Below are positions 28,393-36,465 of a DNA stretch of 64,000 bases, piece by piece. The stretch covers positions 62,001 to 126,000 of the forward strand of contig NZ_JAERJA010000003.1 in NCBI RefSeq assembly GCF_016827675.1. The letters are read 5' to 3'. Under the pieces are notes generated by a model. That model was not told the DNA's origin. It saw only the letters and a program-made list of their open reading frames with translations, and made no database searches. How positions within the stretch are numbered: position 1 is the stretch's first letter; each line of letters begins with the position of its first letter. This DNA comes from Nocardioides limicola (GTDB taxonomy: Bacteria; Actinomycetota; Actinomycetes; Propionibacteriales; Nocardioidaceae). The position numbers were made by a program, and so were the translations under genes.

Positions 28393-29747
28393 CCTCACTC
28401 TGGGCGGACCAACTCGGTCCCGACCAGATCGACGTCCCACCCCGGGCGCCGCTGACCGGCGACGCCGACTACGACGTGGCCATCGTCGGCGGCGGGCTCA
28501 CCGGACTGTGGACGGCCTACTATCTGGCCCCGCACGCACGCGTCGTGGTGCTGGAGGCCGAGCACGTCGGGTTCGGTGCCTCCGGGCGCAACGGCGGCTG
28601 GTGCTCGGCGCTCTTCCCTGCCTCCCTGGAGTCGCTGGCCGCCCTCGGTGGCTCGTCGCGGACCGCCGCGCTGGCCCAGCACCAGGCGATGGTGGCCAGC
28701 GTGGCCGAGGTCGGGCGAGCAGCCGAGGCCGAAGGGATCGACTGCGACTTCGCTGCCGGCGGCACCGTGGTGCTGGCCCGTTCGGCCGCCCAACTGGAGC
28801 GGGCGCGGGACGAGGTCGCCCATGCCCGGTCCTGGGGTCTGGACCAGCCGACGCTGCTCGACGCCGACCAGGCGACAGCCCGGCTGGCCGCCACCCGGGT
28901 CATCGGTGGCACCTTCACCCCCGACTGTGCCGCCTTGCAGCCGATGCGGCTGGTGGCCGGGTTGGCGCGCGCCTGTGAACGGCGCGGGGTGGTGATCCAC
29001 GAGCACAGCCCGGTACGTCGGATCGAGCCCGGCCTGGTGCAGACCGACGGTGGCACGGTCCGTGCCGGCTCGGTGATCCGGGCGACGGAGGGGTACACCG
29101 CCCAACTGCCCGACACCCGTCGCGAGGTGGCGCCGGTCTATTCGCTGGTGATCGCGACCGAGCCCCTCCCGGATCAGCTGTGGGAGCAGATCGGCCTGCG
29201 GCAGCGGGAGACCTTCTCCGAGCACCGGCATCTGATCGTCTACGGCCAACGCACCGCCGACGGGCGACTGGTCTTCGGCGGCCGGGGAGCGCCGTACCAC
29301 GCGGGCTCGCGGATCCGGCCGGAGTTCGACCACGAGCCACGGGTCTTCGCTCGACTGCGCGAGACGCTGGTGGATCTGCTCCCGGTGCTGGCCGGGACCC
29401 GGATCACCCATGCCTGGGGCGGCGCGCTGGGCATCCCCCGGGACTGGTGCGCCTCGGTGGGGCTGGATCCGGCGACCGGGCTGGGTTGGGCCGGGGGGTA
29501 CGTCGGCGACGGGGTGAGCACCACGAACCTGGCCGGTCGCACCCTGCGCGATCTGGTGCTGGGTGAGTCGACCGCGCTGACCGGGCTGCCGTGGGTGAAT
29601 CATCGTTCGCCTCGGTGGGAGCCGGAGCCGTTGCGCTGGCTGGGGATCAACGCCGGTCTGCGGGCGATGACGCTGGCCGACGTCGAGGAGCGCGTGACCC
29701 GTCGGTCCAGCGTGGTGGCGCGGATGATGCGGCCCCTGGTCAGTTGA
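28389..29747 (+). CDS. FAD-dependent oxidoreductase, DAO/PuuB family (second copy)
   Basis: A 452-residue flavoprotein with the motif DVAIVGGGLTGLWTAYYLAPHARVVVLEAEHVGFGASGRNGGWCSALFP. The C-terminal region GWAGGYVGDGVSTTNLAGRTLRDLVLG completes the FAD site. It is translationally coupled to the Lrp gene (GTGA overlap), a common arrangement in which the regulator senses the substrate. It is only distantly similar to the copy at 22216 and may act on a different amine or amino acid. Confidence 0.82.
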   Translation: MTSLWADQLGPDQIDVPPRAPLTGDADYDVAIVGGGLTGLWTAYYLAPHARVVVLEAEHVGFGASGRNGGWCSALFPASLESLAALGGSSRTAALAQHQAMVASVAEVGRAAEAEGIDCDFAAGGTVVLARSAAQLERARDEVAHARSWGLDQPTLLDADQATARLAATRVIGGTFTPDCAALQPMRLVAGLARACERRGVVIHEHSPVRRIEPGLVQTDGGTVRAGSVIRATEGYTAQLPDTRREVAPVYSLVIATEPLPDQLWEQIGLRQRETFSEHRHLIVYGQRTADGRLVFGGRGAPYHAGSRIRPEFDHEPRVFARLRETLVDLLPVLAGTRITHAWGGALGIPRDWCASVGLDPATGLGWAGGYVGDGVSTTNLAGRTLRDLVLGESTALTGLPWVNHRSPRWEPEPLRWLGINAGLRAMTLADVEERVTRRSSVVARMMRPLVS

Positions 29748-29811
29748 ATGCGGTCACTTGATTCGGCTGCGCCGCTGAGCACGGACGGACACGACACGGC
29801 AGGATGGCCCC

Positions 29812-30504
29812 ATGAGCACCGCATCTGAGAGGCAGAGCCCGCGCGGGGTCGGCCGACCCCGCGAGACGGTGCTCAGCCGCGACCGGATCGTGGCCGCCGG
29901 GCTGACCCTGCTCGACGAGGTCGGGCCGGAGGGGTTCTCGATGGCCGCGCTGGCGGCCCGGATGTCGGTGCGACCCTCGTCGTTCTACAACCACGTCTCC
30001 GGCAAGGAGGACGTGCTCGACGGGATCCAGGAGCTGATCACCGACTCGATCGACGCGTCGATGTTCGACGAGCGGCCGTGGACCGAGGCGGTCACCGCGT
30101 GGGCGCGGGGCTATCGCGCCGCGTTCATCGCCCATCCGCGGGCGATCACCCTGTTCGCGACGATGCCGGTCAAGGGGGCGATCCGCACGCTGCACATGTA
30201 CGAGCACGTGGTGCTCGGCTTCCGCCGGGCCGGCTGGCCCGAGGAGCGGATCATCCCGGCGATGGTCGCCCTGGAGTCGTTCATCCTCGGCTCCGCGCTG
30301 GACGCGACCGCGCCGACGGATGTGCTCTCCCCCGGCGCCGCGGCCGAGGCGGTGCCGGACTTCGCCGCCGCGGTCGCCGCCCATGACGAGGCTCTGCAGC
30401 GGACCGGCGGCAGCCCCGCCGATGCCGCCTTCGAGGAAGGCCTCACGGCTCTGGTGACCGGGCTGTCCGCGTCGCTGCAGGGCGGCGACGGCCTTACCGA
30501 CTGA
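29812..30504 (+). CDS. TetR/AcrR family transcriptional regulator
   Basis: A 230-residue regulator. After the basic N-terminus (GVGRPRETVLSRDRIVAAGLTLLDEVG), the HTH FSMAALAARMSVRPSSFYNHVSGKEDVLDG is at about residues 44-73. The C-terminal domain resembles the TetR_C_1 group (VLGFRRAGWPEERIIPAMVALESFILGSAL), known from tetracycline-type repressors. No resistance gene is adjacent. It ends 15 bp from the convergent methyltransferase gene. The target is unknown. Confidence 0.88.
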   Translation: MSTASERQSPRGVGRPRETVLSRDRIVAAGLTLLDEVGPEGFSMAALAARMSVRPSSFYNHVSGKEDVLDGIQELITDSIDASMFDERPWTEAVTAWARGYRAAFIAHPRAITLFATMPVKGAIRTLHMYEHVVLGFRRAGWPEERIIPAMVALESFILGSALDATAPTDVLSPGAAAEAVPDFAAAVAAHDEALQRTGGSPADAAFEEGLTALVTGLSASLQGGDGLTD

Positions 30505-30519
30505 GCCTCACCAGCACGG

Positions 30520-31308
30520 TCAACGCGCGTGGGCGTCGACGACGCGCACCAGGCCGGAGCCGGGTTGGTGCAGGGTGGCGGCGGTGAACCCGCTCTCCAG
30601 CAGCACTCGCTGAGCTTCGTCGGTGTCGGTGAAGTGCAGGTGGATCCGGCCGCGGACGAAGGCGCCGATCATCTGGGCGCCGATCCGGGCGGCGGCGCCG
30701 GTGTTCTCCCCGGACAGGTGCAGGTCGGAGAGGTAGCGGCCGTGGGGGTGTTCGGCGAGGGCGCCGGCGATCGTCGCCCAGAGGCGTCGTACGTCGGCTG
30801 CGGGCAGGTAGTTGAGCAGTCCTTCGGAGATGACCGCCACCCCGGCGCTGCGGTCCAGGCCGGCGAGGACGTCGACGAGGCTGCCCGGTCCGGTGCCGAG
30901 GGCGTCGGCGGCGACCACCTGGTGGTGGTCGGGGCGGGTGCCGAGCAGGTCCCGTTTGCGGGCGGCCATCGCGGGCAGGTCGGTCTCGACGTAGCGGACC
31001 GGGTAGTTGTCGGTGAACCACAGCCCACGCGGGGACATGCCGGCGGCGATCTCGACGACCTGGGTCACCTCGCCGGCTTCGATCGCCTCGGTGAGCAGCT
31101 GGTCGATGAGTCGGTGCCGGGCCAGCAGGAAGCTCTCCAGGGTGGGGCCGTCGACGGTCCGGGAGGCGAGCATCGCCGGCTGCAGCGCGGCGTACATGAG
31201 CCGGCCGGGGCGGGTGCGCCAACTGGTGGGCGCGAGCCCGTGCCGGACCCAGACGTGACCGGTGTAGTAGGCGGTCGGGCTGACCGCGGCGGCGCTGCGC
31301 GCCATCAC
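30520..31308 (-). CDS. Class I SAM-dependent methyltransferase, leucine-carboxyl-methyltransferase-like
   Basis: A 262-residue methyltransferase. The SAM-binding motif is TQVVEIAAGMSPRGLWFTDN, followed by the acidic-loop equivalent VRYVETDLPAMAARKRDLLG and VISEGLLNYLPAADVRRLW, which are typical of the PPM1/LCM (Tcmp-type) family. These enzymes O-methylate carboxyl groups or small metabolites. The GTG at 31308 (or the ATG at 31305) overlaps the stop of the upstream HTH gene, so it may be translated with it. The substrate is unknown. Confidence 0.8.
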   Translation of the reverse strand: MMARSAAAVSPTAYYTGHVWVRHGLAPTSWRTRPGRLMYAALQPAMLASRTVDGPTLESFLLARHRLIDQLLTEAIEAGEVTQVVEIAAGMSPRGLWFTDNYPVRYVETDLPAMAARKRDLLGTRPDHHQVVAADALGTGPGSLVDVLAGLDRSAGVAVISEGLLNYLPAADVRRLWATIAGALAEHPHGRYLSDLHLSGENTGAAARIGAQMIGAFVRGRIHLHFTDTDEAQRVLLESGFTAATLHQPGSGLVRVVDAHAR

Positions 31309-31880
31309 AGGCTCGCCTTCACCGGGACGGGAGACTGGTGGTAGTCCTCAATGCCACGCACGCCGGCCTGAGCCTTTGAGTGGCCCGGCTTGACCTCCCA
31401 GCTAGGGGATGAGGCTCGCCGGCGTCGCTCGGCCAGGTGCGCGTTCACGATCGTGAGCTCGTCTCGGCTCAGACCGGAAGCCTCATCCGAATGCTGGTTG
31501 GCTCGCGCCCAAGCGACGACCTCGCCCCAGGTCCAGATCCGCTTCCCACCCGGCGAACCAACGGGGCGCGGGAAGCCCTTGCCGCGCTTCCCGGTAGCCC
31601 AGAGCTGAACAGCCTGGCGGGTCACTCCGAGCCGACTGGCGATCTCAGAGGCGTCAACCAGGTCGCTGTCGACGTGACAGACGCTCACATTCAGCCTCTC
31701 GAGCTTGTCGATGGCCGCGTGCGCTGCATCGATGGCCGTCGGGCCCTCCACGTAGACCGTCACGATGATCTGACCGGCGCGCTCGACGAGCACGCCGTCG
31801 AAGTGCTCATAGAAGCCCTCCGAGAGTTCCTCGATCGACAACGGCGAGGCAGCTTCGAAGGACAGTCGGTACTCGTTCAT
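31305..31880 (-). CDS. Helix-turn-helix DNA-binding protein, probable autorepressor
   Basis: A 191-residue protein. The N-terminal 70 residues form a small alpha/beta domain (MNEYRLSFEAASPLSIEELSEGF, IIVTVYVEGPTAIDAAHAAIDKL). A MerR-like helix-turn-helix follows at about 72-115: LVDASEIASRLGVTRQAVQLWATGKRGKGFPRPVG, then GGKRIWTWGEVVAWARAN. The C-terminus is charged. The ATG at 31880 was preferred to that at 31910 because it has GGGAGAGG upstream and because a palindrome and a -10 box lie over 31902-31922. A HicA-like gene lies upstream on the same strand. Regulator of that pair is my best guess. Confidence 0.65.
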   Translation of the reverse strand: MNEYRLSFEAASPLSIEELSEGFYEHFDGVLVERAGQIIVTVYVEGPTAIDAAHAAIDKLERLNVSVCHVDSDLVDASEIASRLGVTRQAVQLWATGKRGKGFPRPVGSPGGKRIWTWGEVVAWARANQHSDEASGLSRDELTIVNAHLAERRRRASSPSWEVKPGHSKAQAGVRGIEDYHQSPVPVKASL

Positions 31881-31901
31881 CGGTGCCTCTCCCAATCCAA
31901 C

Positions 31902-31945
31902 TGTTGTCATCAGACAACACTATCGGCCCGGACTCGACCCGACAA
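31902..31945 (-). promoter_or_regulatory. Promoter with overlapping perfect palindromic operator
   Basis: On the minus strand TTGTCG (31940-31945) and TAGTGT (31917-31922) form -35 and -10 boxes with a 17-base spacer. A perfect 7-bp inverted repeat, TGTTGTCTGATGACAACA (31902-31919), overlaps the -10 box and the start site. A repressor bound here would block the promoter; the HTH protein encoded just downstream is the obvious candidate. Confidence 0.55.
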
Positions 31946-31987
31946 TGGGGTTTCGATCACAATCCGAGATCGGACGGCCACCCGCGG

Positions 31988-32245
31988 TCAGCGCAGCTTG
32001 TTTCGGACATCTCCGTCGTCGCGCGGGCACTTGGCAGCCTCGCGCAGCAGTTCCAAGGCATGGCGCGGGGCGTTGCGGGGGCTGCCGCTCACCGAGATCT
32101 GGCAGCACCCGTTGTCGCACCTCAACATCCCCCAGTGGCCGCCCTTGACCAGTTCGAACGGTCCCTCCAGGATCCTCTTGAGCGCTTTGCGTACATCCTT
32201 GTCGGGGTGATCGGACGCATCGAGACGCTTGCGCGAGTCGCTCAA
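31988..32245 (-). CDS. HicA-like small protein
   Basis: An 85-residue protein. The core LKRILEGPFELVKGGHWGMLRCDNGCCQISVSGSPRNAPRHALELLREAAKCP has the small double-stranded-RNA-binding-like layout of HicA-type toxins, with a conserved His after Gly-Gly and three Cys. The start was placed at the TTG at 32245 because GGAGGG lies five bases upstream; no in-frame ATG has a comparable ribosome site. It is followed by the HTH gene (107-bp gap) with its own operator. The toxin role is inferred from shape and neighbourhood only. Confidence 0.5.
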   Translation of the reverse strand: MSDSRKRLDASDHPDKDVRKALKRILEGPFELVKGGHWGMLRCDNGCCQISVSGSPRNAPRHALELLREAAKCPRDDGDVRNKLR

Positions 32246-32648
32246 CCGAACCCTCCCTCCCCCACTCTCACTGGGGGCCCGAGCATCCCACGACCCACCC
32301 ACAAAACGTGGCTGGAGCACGCGGCCTCCCCGTGAACGACCACCGGCAAGTCAGGCAGGCGTCGAGACGTGGACTGGCGAGTGCGGATGCCTGCGCGAAG
32401 ATTGCTGGCGTCGATCGCATTCATGATCCGCGTCGTCAGTTCATTGTCGTGGCTCGTCTGGCCCAAAGATTGCTACGGCGCTCCCCGACCTCGTCCACGG
32501 TGAAGGTGCGAGGAGGGCGACGGAGGCCCGACCCAGGGGCTGACCAGAACCCATCCGCCGGACTCGTCTATGGGTCTCCGGAACCAGTACGCGGCGTATC
32601 ACGTCTCAGGGGGGTAGCGTCACGTACCTCGGAACTGTGGAGTAGCCG
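32246..32648. other. 403-bp stretch without a recognisable gene
   Basis: Short open frames exist on both strands, but none has a plausible start, codon bias or familiar motif. The GC content looks lower than in the catabolic region. It must contain the promoter of the HicA-like gene (minus) and probably that of the lipoprotein gene (plus). I see no RNA gene. Confidence 0.5.
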
Positions 32649-33032
32649 ATGCTGTCCCAGGCAAGGAGTAGTGCCACTGGCGGGGTGGTGCTTGCTGCGG
32701 CGTTCACGGCGTTCCTCGTTGCATGCCAGATGTCCCCGTCGGAGGGGAGCGACGGGAGTGAGTCGTCGATCGAGGACAGTGCTCGTGTCTACTCTTACGA
32801 GGAGCTCGACAGCGCTCATAGGCGTCTATCCAAGGCTGCGAGCAACAACGAGTGGCCGCTTGAGGCGGTCAGCCTGCGGCCAGATGGGTTGGGCCTGATC
32901 GTGGGCTTGAGAACGAGACAGCAATCTCGCTCACCCGAGATCGAGCAGGCGATGCGAGAGACCGCACAGGTCGAGCTCTGGTTCAGGTACGGCCTTATGC
33001 CCTCGCCGCAAATGCCAGAGGTCACTCCATAG
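32649..33032 (+). CDS. Small putative lipoprotein
   Basis: A 127-residue protein with an N-terminal signal (GGVVLAAAFTAFLVAC) whose LVAC lipobox suggests lipid attachment at Cys26, then an acidic Ser/Glu-rich linker and a short folded region (YSYEELDSAHRRLSKAASN, LIVGLRTRQQSRSPEIEQAM). The ATG has GGAG upstream. No family was recognised. It probably sits on the outer face of the membrane; its role is unknown. Confidence 0.6.
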   Translation: MLSQARSSATGGVVLAAAFTAFLVACQMSPSEGSDGSESSIEDSARVYSYEELDSAHRRLSKAASNNEWPLEAVSLRPDGLGLIVGLRTRQQSRSPEIEQAMRETAQVELWFRYGLMPSPQMPEVTP

Positions 33033-33083
33033 CGCTGCTAGGGCCCACTGGCCTCGGGATGGACCTCATGGAGGTCTCGTTCA

Positions 33084-33935
33084 TCAGGCCTCCTCGCGAC
33101 CCAGGATCCTGCCAAGGTACGTGCCTCGCACCGCGTCGTCGACCCGGGTGATCGCGGCGTCGTCGTGGGCGAGCCGACGGAGGGTGCGCAGCACGGGTTC
33201 GGGGGTGAGCGGGGTGATCGCAGCGAGCCGGCCGAGGTAGCCGGGCACCGCGATCTCGGCGCGGCGGCTGCGCACCGAGCCGACGATCGCCGCCGCGATC
33301 GCCTCGGGTTCGACCTTGGGCAGCACGCCGAGGTCGATGCCTGAGGAGAGTTCGGTGTTGACCGCGCTGGGCAGGACGGTGCTGACGCTGACGCCGGTGC
33401 CGTCGAGTTCGAGGCGGACCGCGGCGCTGAGCCCGACGACGGCGTACTTGCTGGCGTTGTAGACGGCGAGCCCCTTGAGCGGGAACTTCCCGGCCAGCGA
33501 GGCGACGTTGACGATGTGGCCGCGGCCGCGGTCGGTCATGCCGGGCAGCACCAGCCGCATCCCGTGGATGGGGCCGTGCACGTTGACGTCCATCATCAGC
33601 CGGTCGATGCGCTCCTCGCCGTCGACGAAGCGGCCGTTGGGCATCACGCCGGCGTTGTTGACGAGGACGTCGACGGGCCGCTGGTGGTGGCCTTGCGCGG
33701 CGGTGAGGAAGTCGGCGTACGACGTGAGGTCGGCGACGTCGAGGTGGTGTCCGCTGGCCATCCCGGGAGGCAGTTCGTGGGCGGCCTTCTCGGCGAGGTC
33801 GCCGTCGAGGTCGCCGAGGGCGACCCGGGCGCCGGCTTCGGCGAAGGCGGCGGCGGTGGCGAGCCCGATGCCGCGGGCGGCACCGGTGATGACGACGAGG
33901 GCGCCGTCGAGGTCGATGCGCGGGTAGCGGCTCAT
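33084..33935 (-). CDS. Short-chain dehydrogenase/reductase
   Basis: A 283-residue classical SDR. The cofactor motif is VVITGAARGIGLATAAAFAEAG, with DVLVNNAGVMPNG, the catalytic Ser in IVNVASLAGKFPLKG, and the Tyr/Lys pair in VYNASKYAVVG. The acidic residue after strand 2 (LGDLDGD) suggests NAD(H). The ATG at 33935 overlaps the monooxygenase stop by four bases. It is the last gene in the patatin-monooxygenase-SDR operon and probably oxidises or reduces an alcohol/ketone next to a Baeyer-Villiger-type step. Confidence 0.88.
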   Translation of the reverse strand: MSRYPRIDLDGALVVITGAARGIGLATAAAFAEAGARVALGDLDGDLAEKAAHELPPGMASGHHLDVADLTSYADFLTAAQGHHQRPVDVLVNNAGVMPNGRFVDGEERIDRLMMDVNVHGPIHGMRLVLPGMTDRGRGHIVNVASLAGKFPLKGLAVYNASKYAVVGLSAAVRLELDGTGVSVSTVLPSAVNTELSSGIDLGVLPKVEPEAIAAAIVGSVRSRRAEIAVPGYLGRLAAITPLTPEPVLRTLRRLAHDDAAITRVDDAVRGTYLGRILGREEA

Positions 33936-35425
33936 GCGGGGGTCTCCTGGTAGTCGGCGGGGTGGAAGTGGCTGACCCGGCGGACGAGTTCGCCGGTCGA
34001 CCAGGGCCAGCTGAACGAGTTCCGGCCGTTGGCGTCGATGTAGTAACTGCTGCACTGGCTGAGGTTGTAGGCGGTGCCGCCCAGCGCGGCCTGGACTCCG
34101 GCGACGTACTCGGCCTGCACCTCGGGGCGGACGGCGAGCGGCTGCCCGGTGTCCTGGCTGTGCCGGATCGCGTCGACGAGGTAGCTGACCTGGGATTCGG
34201 CGATGGCGAACGCGGAGGTGTGGCCGGTGCCGAGGCCGGGGCCGAGCACGATGAACGCGTTGGGGAAGCCGGCGACAACGGTGCCGAGGTAGGCCTCCGG
34301 GGAGCTGGCCCAGTGCTCGGCCAGGGTGCGGCCGTCGGCGCCGCGGACCCTGTCGGCGACCGGCATGTCGAGGATGTGGAAGCCGGTGCCGAGGATGATG
34401 GTGTCCACCTCGGCGTGGCTGCCGTCGGTGCCGATGACGGTGTTGCCGCGGATCTCGGCGACGCCGGTGGCGTGCACGGTGACGTTCGGCCGGCCCAGGG
34501 TCTGCAGGTAGTCGTTGGAGAAGAGGATCCGCTTGCAGCCGATCAGGTAGTGCGGGGTGAGTGTGGCGCGCAGTTCGCGGTCGGGTACGGCGGCGCGCAG
34601 GTAGGCCTTGCCAAGTCGTTGCAGGGCGTGCATGAGGGGCTTGGGGCGATGGAAGGCGAGCCCGACCAACTCCATCATCGAGTACTCGAGCCGCTTGAGG
34701 GTGCGGGCGAGCAGCGGCACGGTGCGCAGCGCCCACTTCTCCACGTCGGGGACGGGGTGGTCGAGTTTGGGCAGCACCCAGTGGGCGGTGCGTTGGAAGA
34801 GGTGCAGGGCGGCGACGTCGGGCTGGATGCGGGGCACGAACTGGACGGCGGAGGCGCCGGTGCCGATGACGGCGACGCGTTCGCCAGTCAGGTCGTGGTC
34901 GTGGTTCCAGCGGGCCGAGTGCCAGACGGGTCCGGCGAAGTCGGCGAGGCCGGGGATGTCGGGGATCTTGGGTTCGTTCCAGGGGCCGGCGGCGCTGACC
35001 AGGTAGCGGGCGGTCAGCTGGCTGGTGGCGGCCTGGCCCGCTGTCTGGGGACTGGCGGTGCCGTGGTCGGTGGTGGTCAGCTGCCAGACTTTGCCGTCCC
35101 ATTCGGCGTCGGTGACCTCGACCCCGAACCGGGTGACGTCGTCGAGATGGTGGTCGCGGGCGACGCCTTGGATGTAGTCGAGGATCTCGTCCTGGGTGGA
35201 GTAGACCCGGGACCAGTCGGTGCTGGGCGCGAAGCTGTAGGAGTAGAGCCGCGAGGGCACGTCGCAGGCGCAGCCGGGGTAGGTGTTGGCGCGCCAGGTG
35301 CCGCCGTAGGTGTCGGCCTTCTCGAGTACGACGATGTCGGTGATGCCGGCCTCGCGCAGCTTGATCGCGGCCGCGATCCCGGAGATCCCGGCCCCGATGA
35401 TCGCCACCTCCACATCACCCCTCAC
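33932..35425 (-). CDS. Flavin-containing (Baeyer-Villiger-type) monooxygenase
   Basis: A 497-residue FAD/NADPH monooxygenase. The FAD motif is VAIIGAGISGIAAAIKLREAG, and the NADPH motif is VAVIGTGASAVQFVPRI. The Baeyer-Villiger fingerprint FAGPVWHSARWNHD (pattern FxGxxxHxxxW) lies between them. ATG-like start GTG at 35425 overlaps the patatin-like stop by four bases. Enzymes of this class turn ketones into esters or lactones. Together with the esterase-like patatin and the SDR this could be a ketone, steroid or lipid oxidation operon; the substrate is unknown. Confidence 0.88.
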   Translation of the reverse strand: MRGDVEVAIIGAGISGIAAAIKLREAGITDIVVLEKADTYGGTWRANTYPGCACDVPSRLYSYSFAPSTDWSRVYSTQDEILDYIQGVARDHHLDDVTRFGVEVTDAEWDGKVWQLTTTDHGTASPQTAGQAATSQLTARYLVSAAGPWNEPKIPDIPGLADFAGPVWHSARWNHDHDLTGERVAVIGTGASAVQFVPRIQPDVAALHLFQRTAHWVLPKLDHPVPDVEKWALRTVPLLARTLKRLEYSMMELVGLAFHRPKPLMHALQRLGKAYLRAAVPDRELRATLTPHYLIGCKRILFSNDYLQTLGRPNVTVHATGVAEIRGNTVIGTDGSHAEVDTIILGTGFHILDMPVADRVRGADGRTLAEHWASSPEAYLGTVVAGFPNAFIVLGPGLGTGHTSAFAIAESQVSYLVDAIRHSQDTGQPLAVRPEVQAEYVAGVQAALGGTAYNLSQCSSYYIDANGRNSFSWPWSTGELVRRVSHFHPADYQETPA

Positions 35426-36405
35426 TCCCCCTCCTCCCCATCTCGGTGGTCGAGTGCCGCCGAGGAACGAGGCGGTGTATCGAGACCACCCCCTCGCCGG
35501 TCGAGCGACGTATCGAGACCCCGCCGCGCCACCCCCAACGTCTCCCCCCGCCTACGCAGGTCCATGAAGTTGGCCCCCATCGCCTCGAGTTCGGCCGGCC
35601 CCGGCTCAATCCGCCGCACGCGAACTCCCGCCGCTCGCAGCCGGTCGACTTCGGCGTCCAGCCCGCGGGTCATCTGCCGTCGCAGCACCCGTTCGACACG
35701 GGCAACGCCACGCGCCGGGGCACCACCTTCGCTGGTCATCGGGGCGACGATGATCACCTCGTCAACGCCCGCCTCGAGGAGCAGGTCGGCGGAGACCGAG
35801 GAGACCGCTCCCCCGTCGACGTAGCGGCGGTCGCCGATCGTGACGGGCGGGAACCAGCCGGGGATGGCCCAGGAGGCGGCGATCGCCTCCCCGAGGTTGG
35901 CTTCGGGTGCGCCGGGGGCGCCGAACGCGACCCGTGCTCCGGTGGCGGCGTCGGCGGCGACGATCCAGGTGGCCGTGTGGGTGGTCCAGCCGTGGTCGGT
36001 GGCGAGCGCGTCGCCGTACTCGCGGAGCCAGGTGGCGTCGCCGCGGCCGCGGGGCAGCAGGCCGGCGAGGGCGGTGTACGCCGAGCGTTGCTGCAGTCCG
36101 GCGCGGATCAGGCCGGTGGCGGGCAGGAGTGGGAGGGGCAGCGGGGGCAGGTGGCCGGGGTGGGTGGCGACGTGCCGGGCGAGCAGCGCGTCGGCGTCGG
36201 GGTGTCCGTCGAGGGCGTCGAGGAGGTCTTGGGGGCGGTGGCCGGAGCCGAGGGCGGCGACGATCTCCGCGCCTGCGGAGGTGCCGATGAGGATGTCGGC
36301 GGTGCGGGCGTCCCAGTCGAGTTCGGTTTCGAGGGCGCGCAGGGCGACCGCGGTCCAGGCGAAGCCGAGGGTGCCACCGCAGCCGATGGCGAGTGCTCGT
36401 GTCAT
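35422..36405 (-). CDS. Patatin-like phospholipase/esterase
   Basis: A 327-residue hydrolase. The oxyanion loop is GCGGTLGFAW, the nucleophile elbow is LIGTSAGAEIV (Ser43), and the catalytic Asp is in RRYVDGGAVSS (Asp197), the Ser-Asp dyad of patatins. The ATG at 36405 gives the expected start just before the first beta strand. The last ~30 residues (GLDTSLDRRGGGLDTPPRSS) are encoded by two copies of a REP-like repeat and are unlikely to belong to the ancestral protein. It is the first gene of the operon and divergent from a TetR gene. Confidence 0.85.
   Translation of the reverse strand: MTRALAIGCGGTLGFAWTAVALRALETELDWDARTADILIGTSAGAEIVAALGSGHRPQDLLDALDGHPDADALLARHVATHPGHLPPLPLPLLPATGLIRAGLQQRSAYTALAGLLPRGRGDATWLREYGDALATDHGWTTHTATWIVAADAATGARVAFGAPGAPEANLGEAIAASWAIPGWFPPVTIGDRRYVDGGAVSSVSADLLLEAGVDEVIIVAPMTSEGGAPARGVARVERVLRRQMTRGLDAEVDRLRAAGVRVRRIEPGPAELEAMGANFMDLRRRGETLGVARRGLDTSLDRRGGGLDTPPRSSAALDHRDGEEGE
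35448..35520. repeat. Two REP-like elements at the 3' end of the patatin gene
   Basis: The elements at about 35448-35487 and 35499-35520 share the borders GGTCGAG and GTATCGAGACC, forming imperfect inverted repeats. The same borders occur at 48625-48660 inside hsdM. In this orientation they encode the Gly-Leu-Asp-Thr...Leu-Asp pattern at the protein C-terminus. Confidence 0.65.
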
Positions 36406-36421
36406 ACATTCAGATACTAAC

Positions 36422-36435
36422 GGTATTCCAATACC
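36422..36435. promoter_or_regulatory. Palindromic TetR operator
   Basis: GGTATTCCAATACC is a perfect 6-bp inverted repeat with a 2-base centre, lying midway in the 60-bp gap between the divergent patatin operon and TetR gene. Position and shape fit an operator for the adjacent TetR protein. Confidence 0.55.
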
Positions 36436-36465
36436 AGCGGTAGCCCTGATTGCTAGGGTTTCTCC

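Noticed and set aside
32308..32898. A 196-residue open frame overlapping the lipoprotein gene
   Set aside because: It has no ribosome site or motif and overlaps the better-supported lipoprotein frame.
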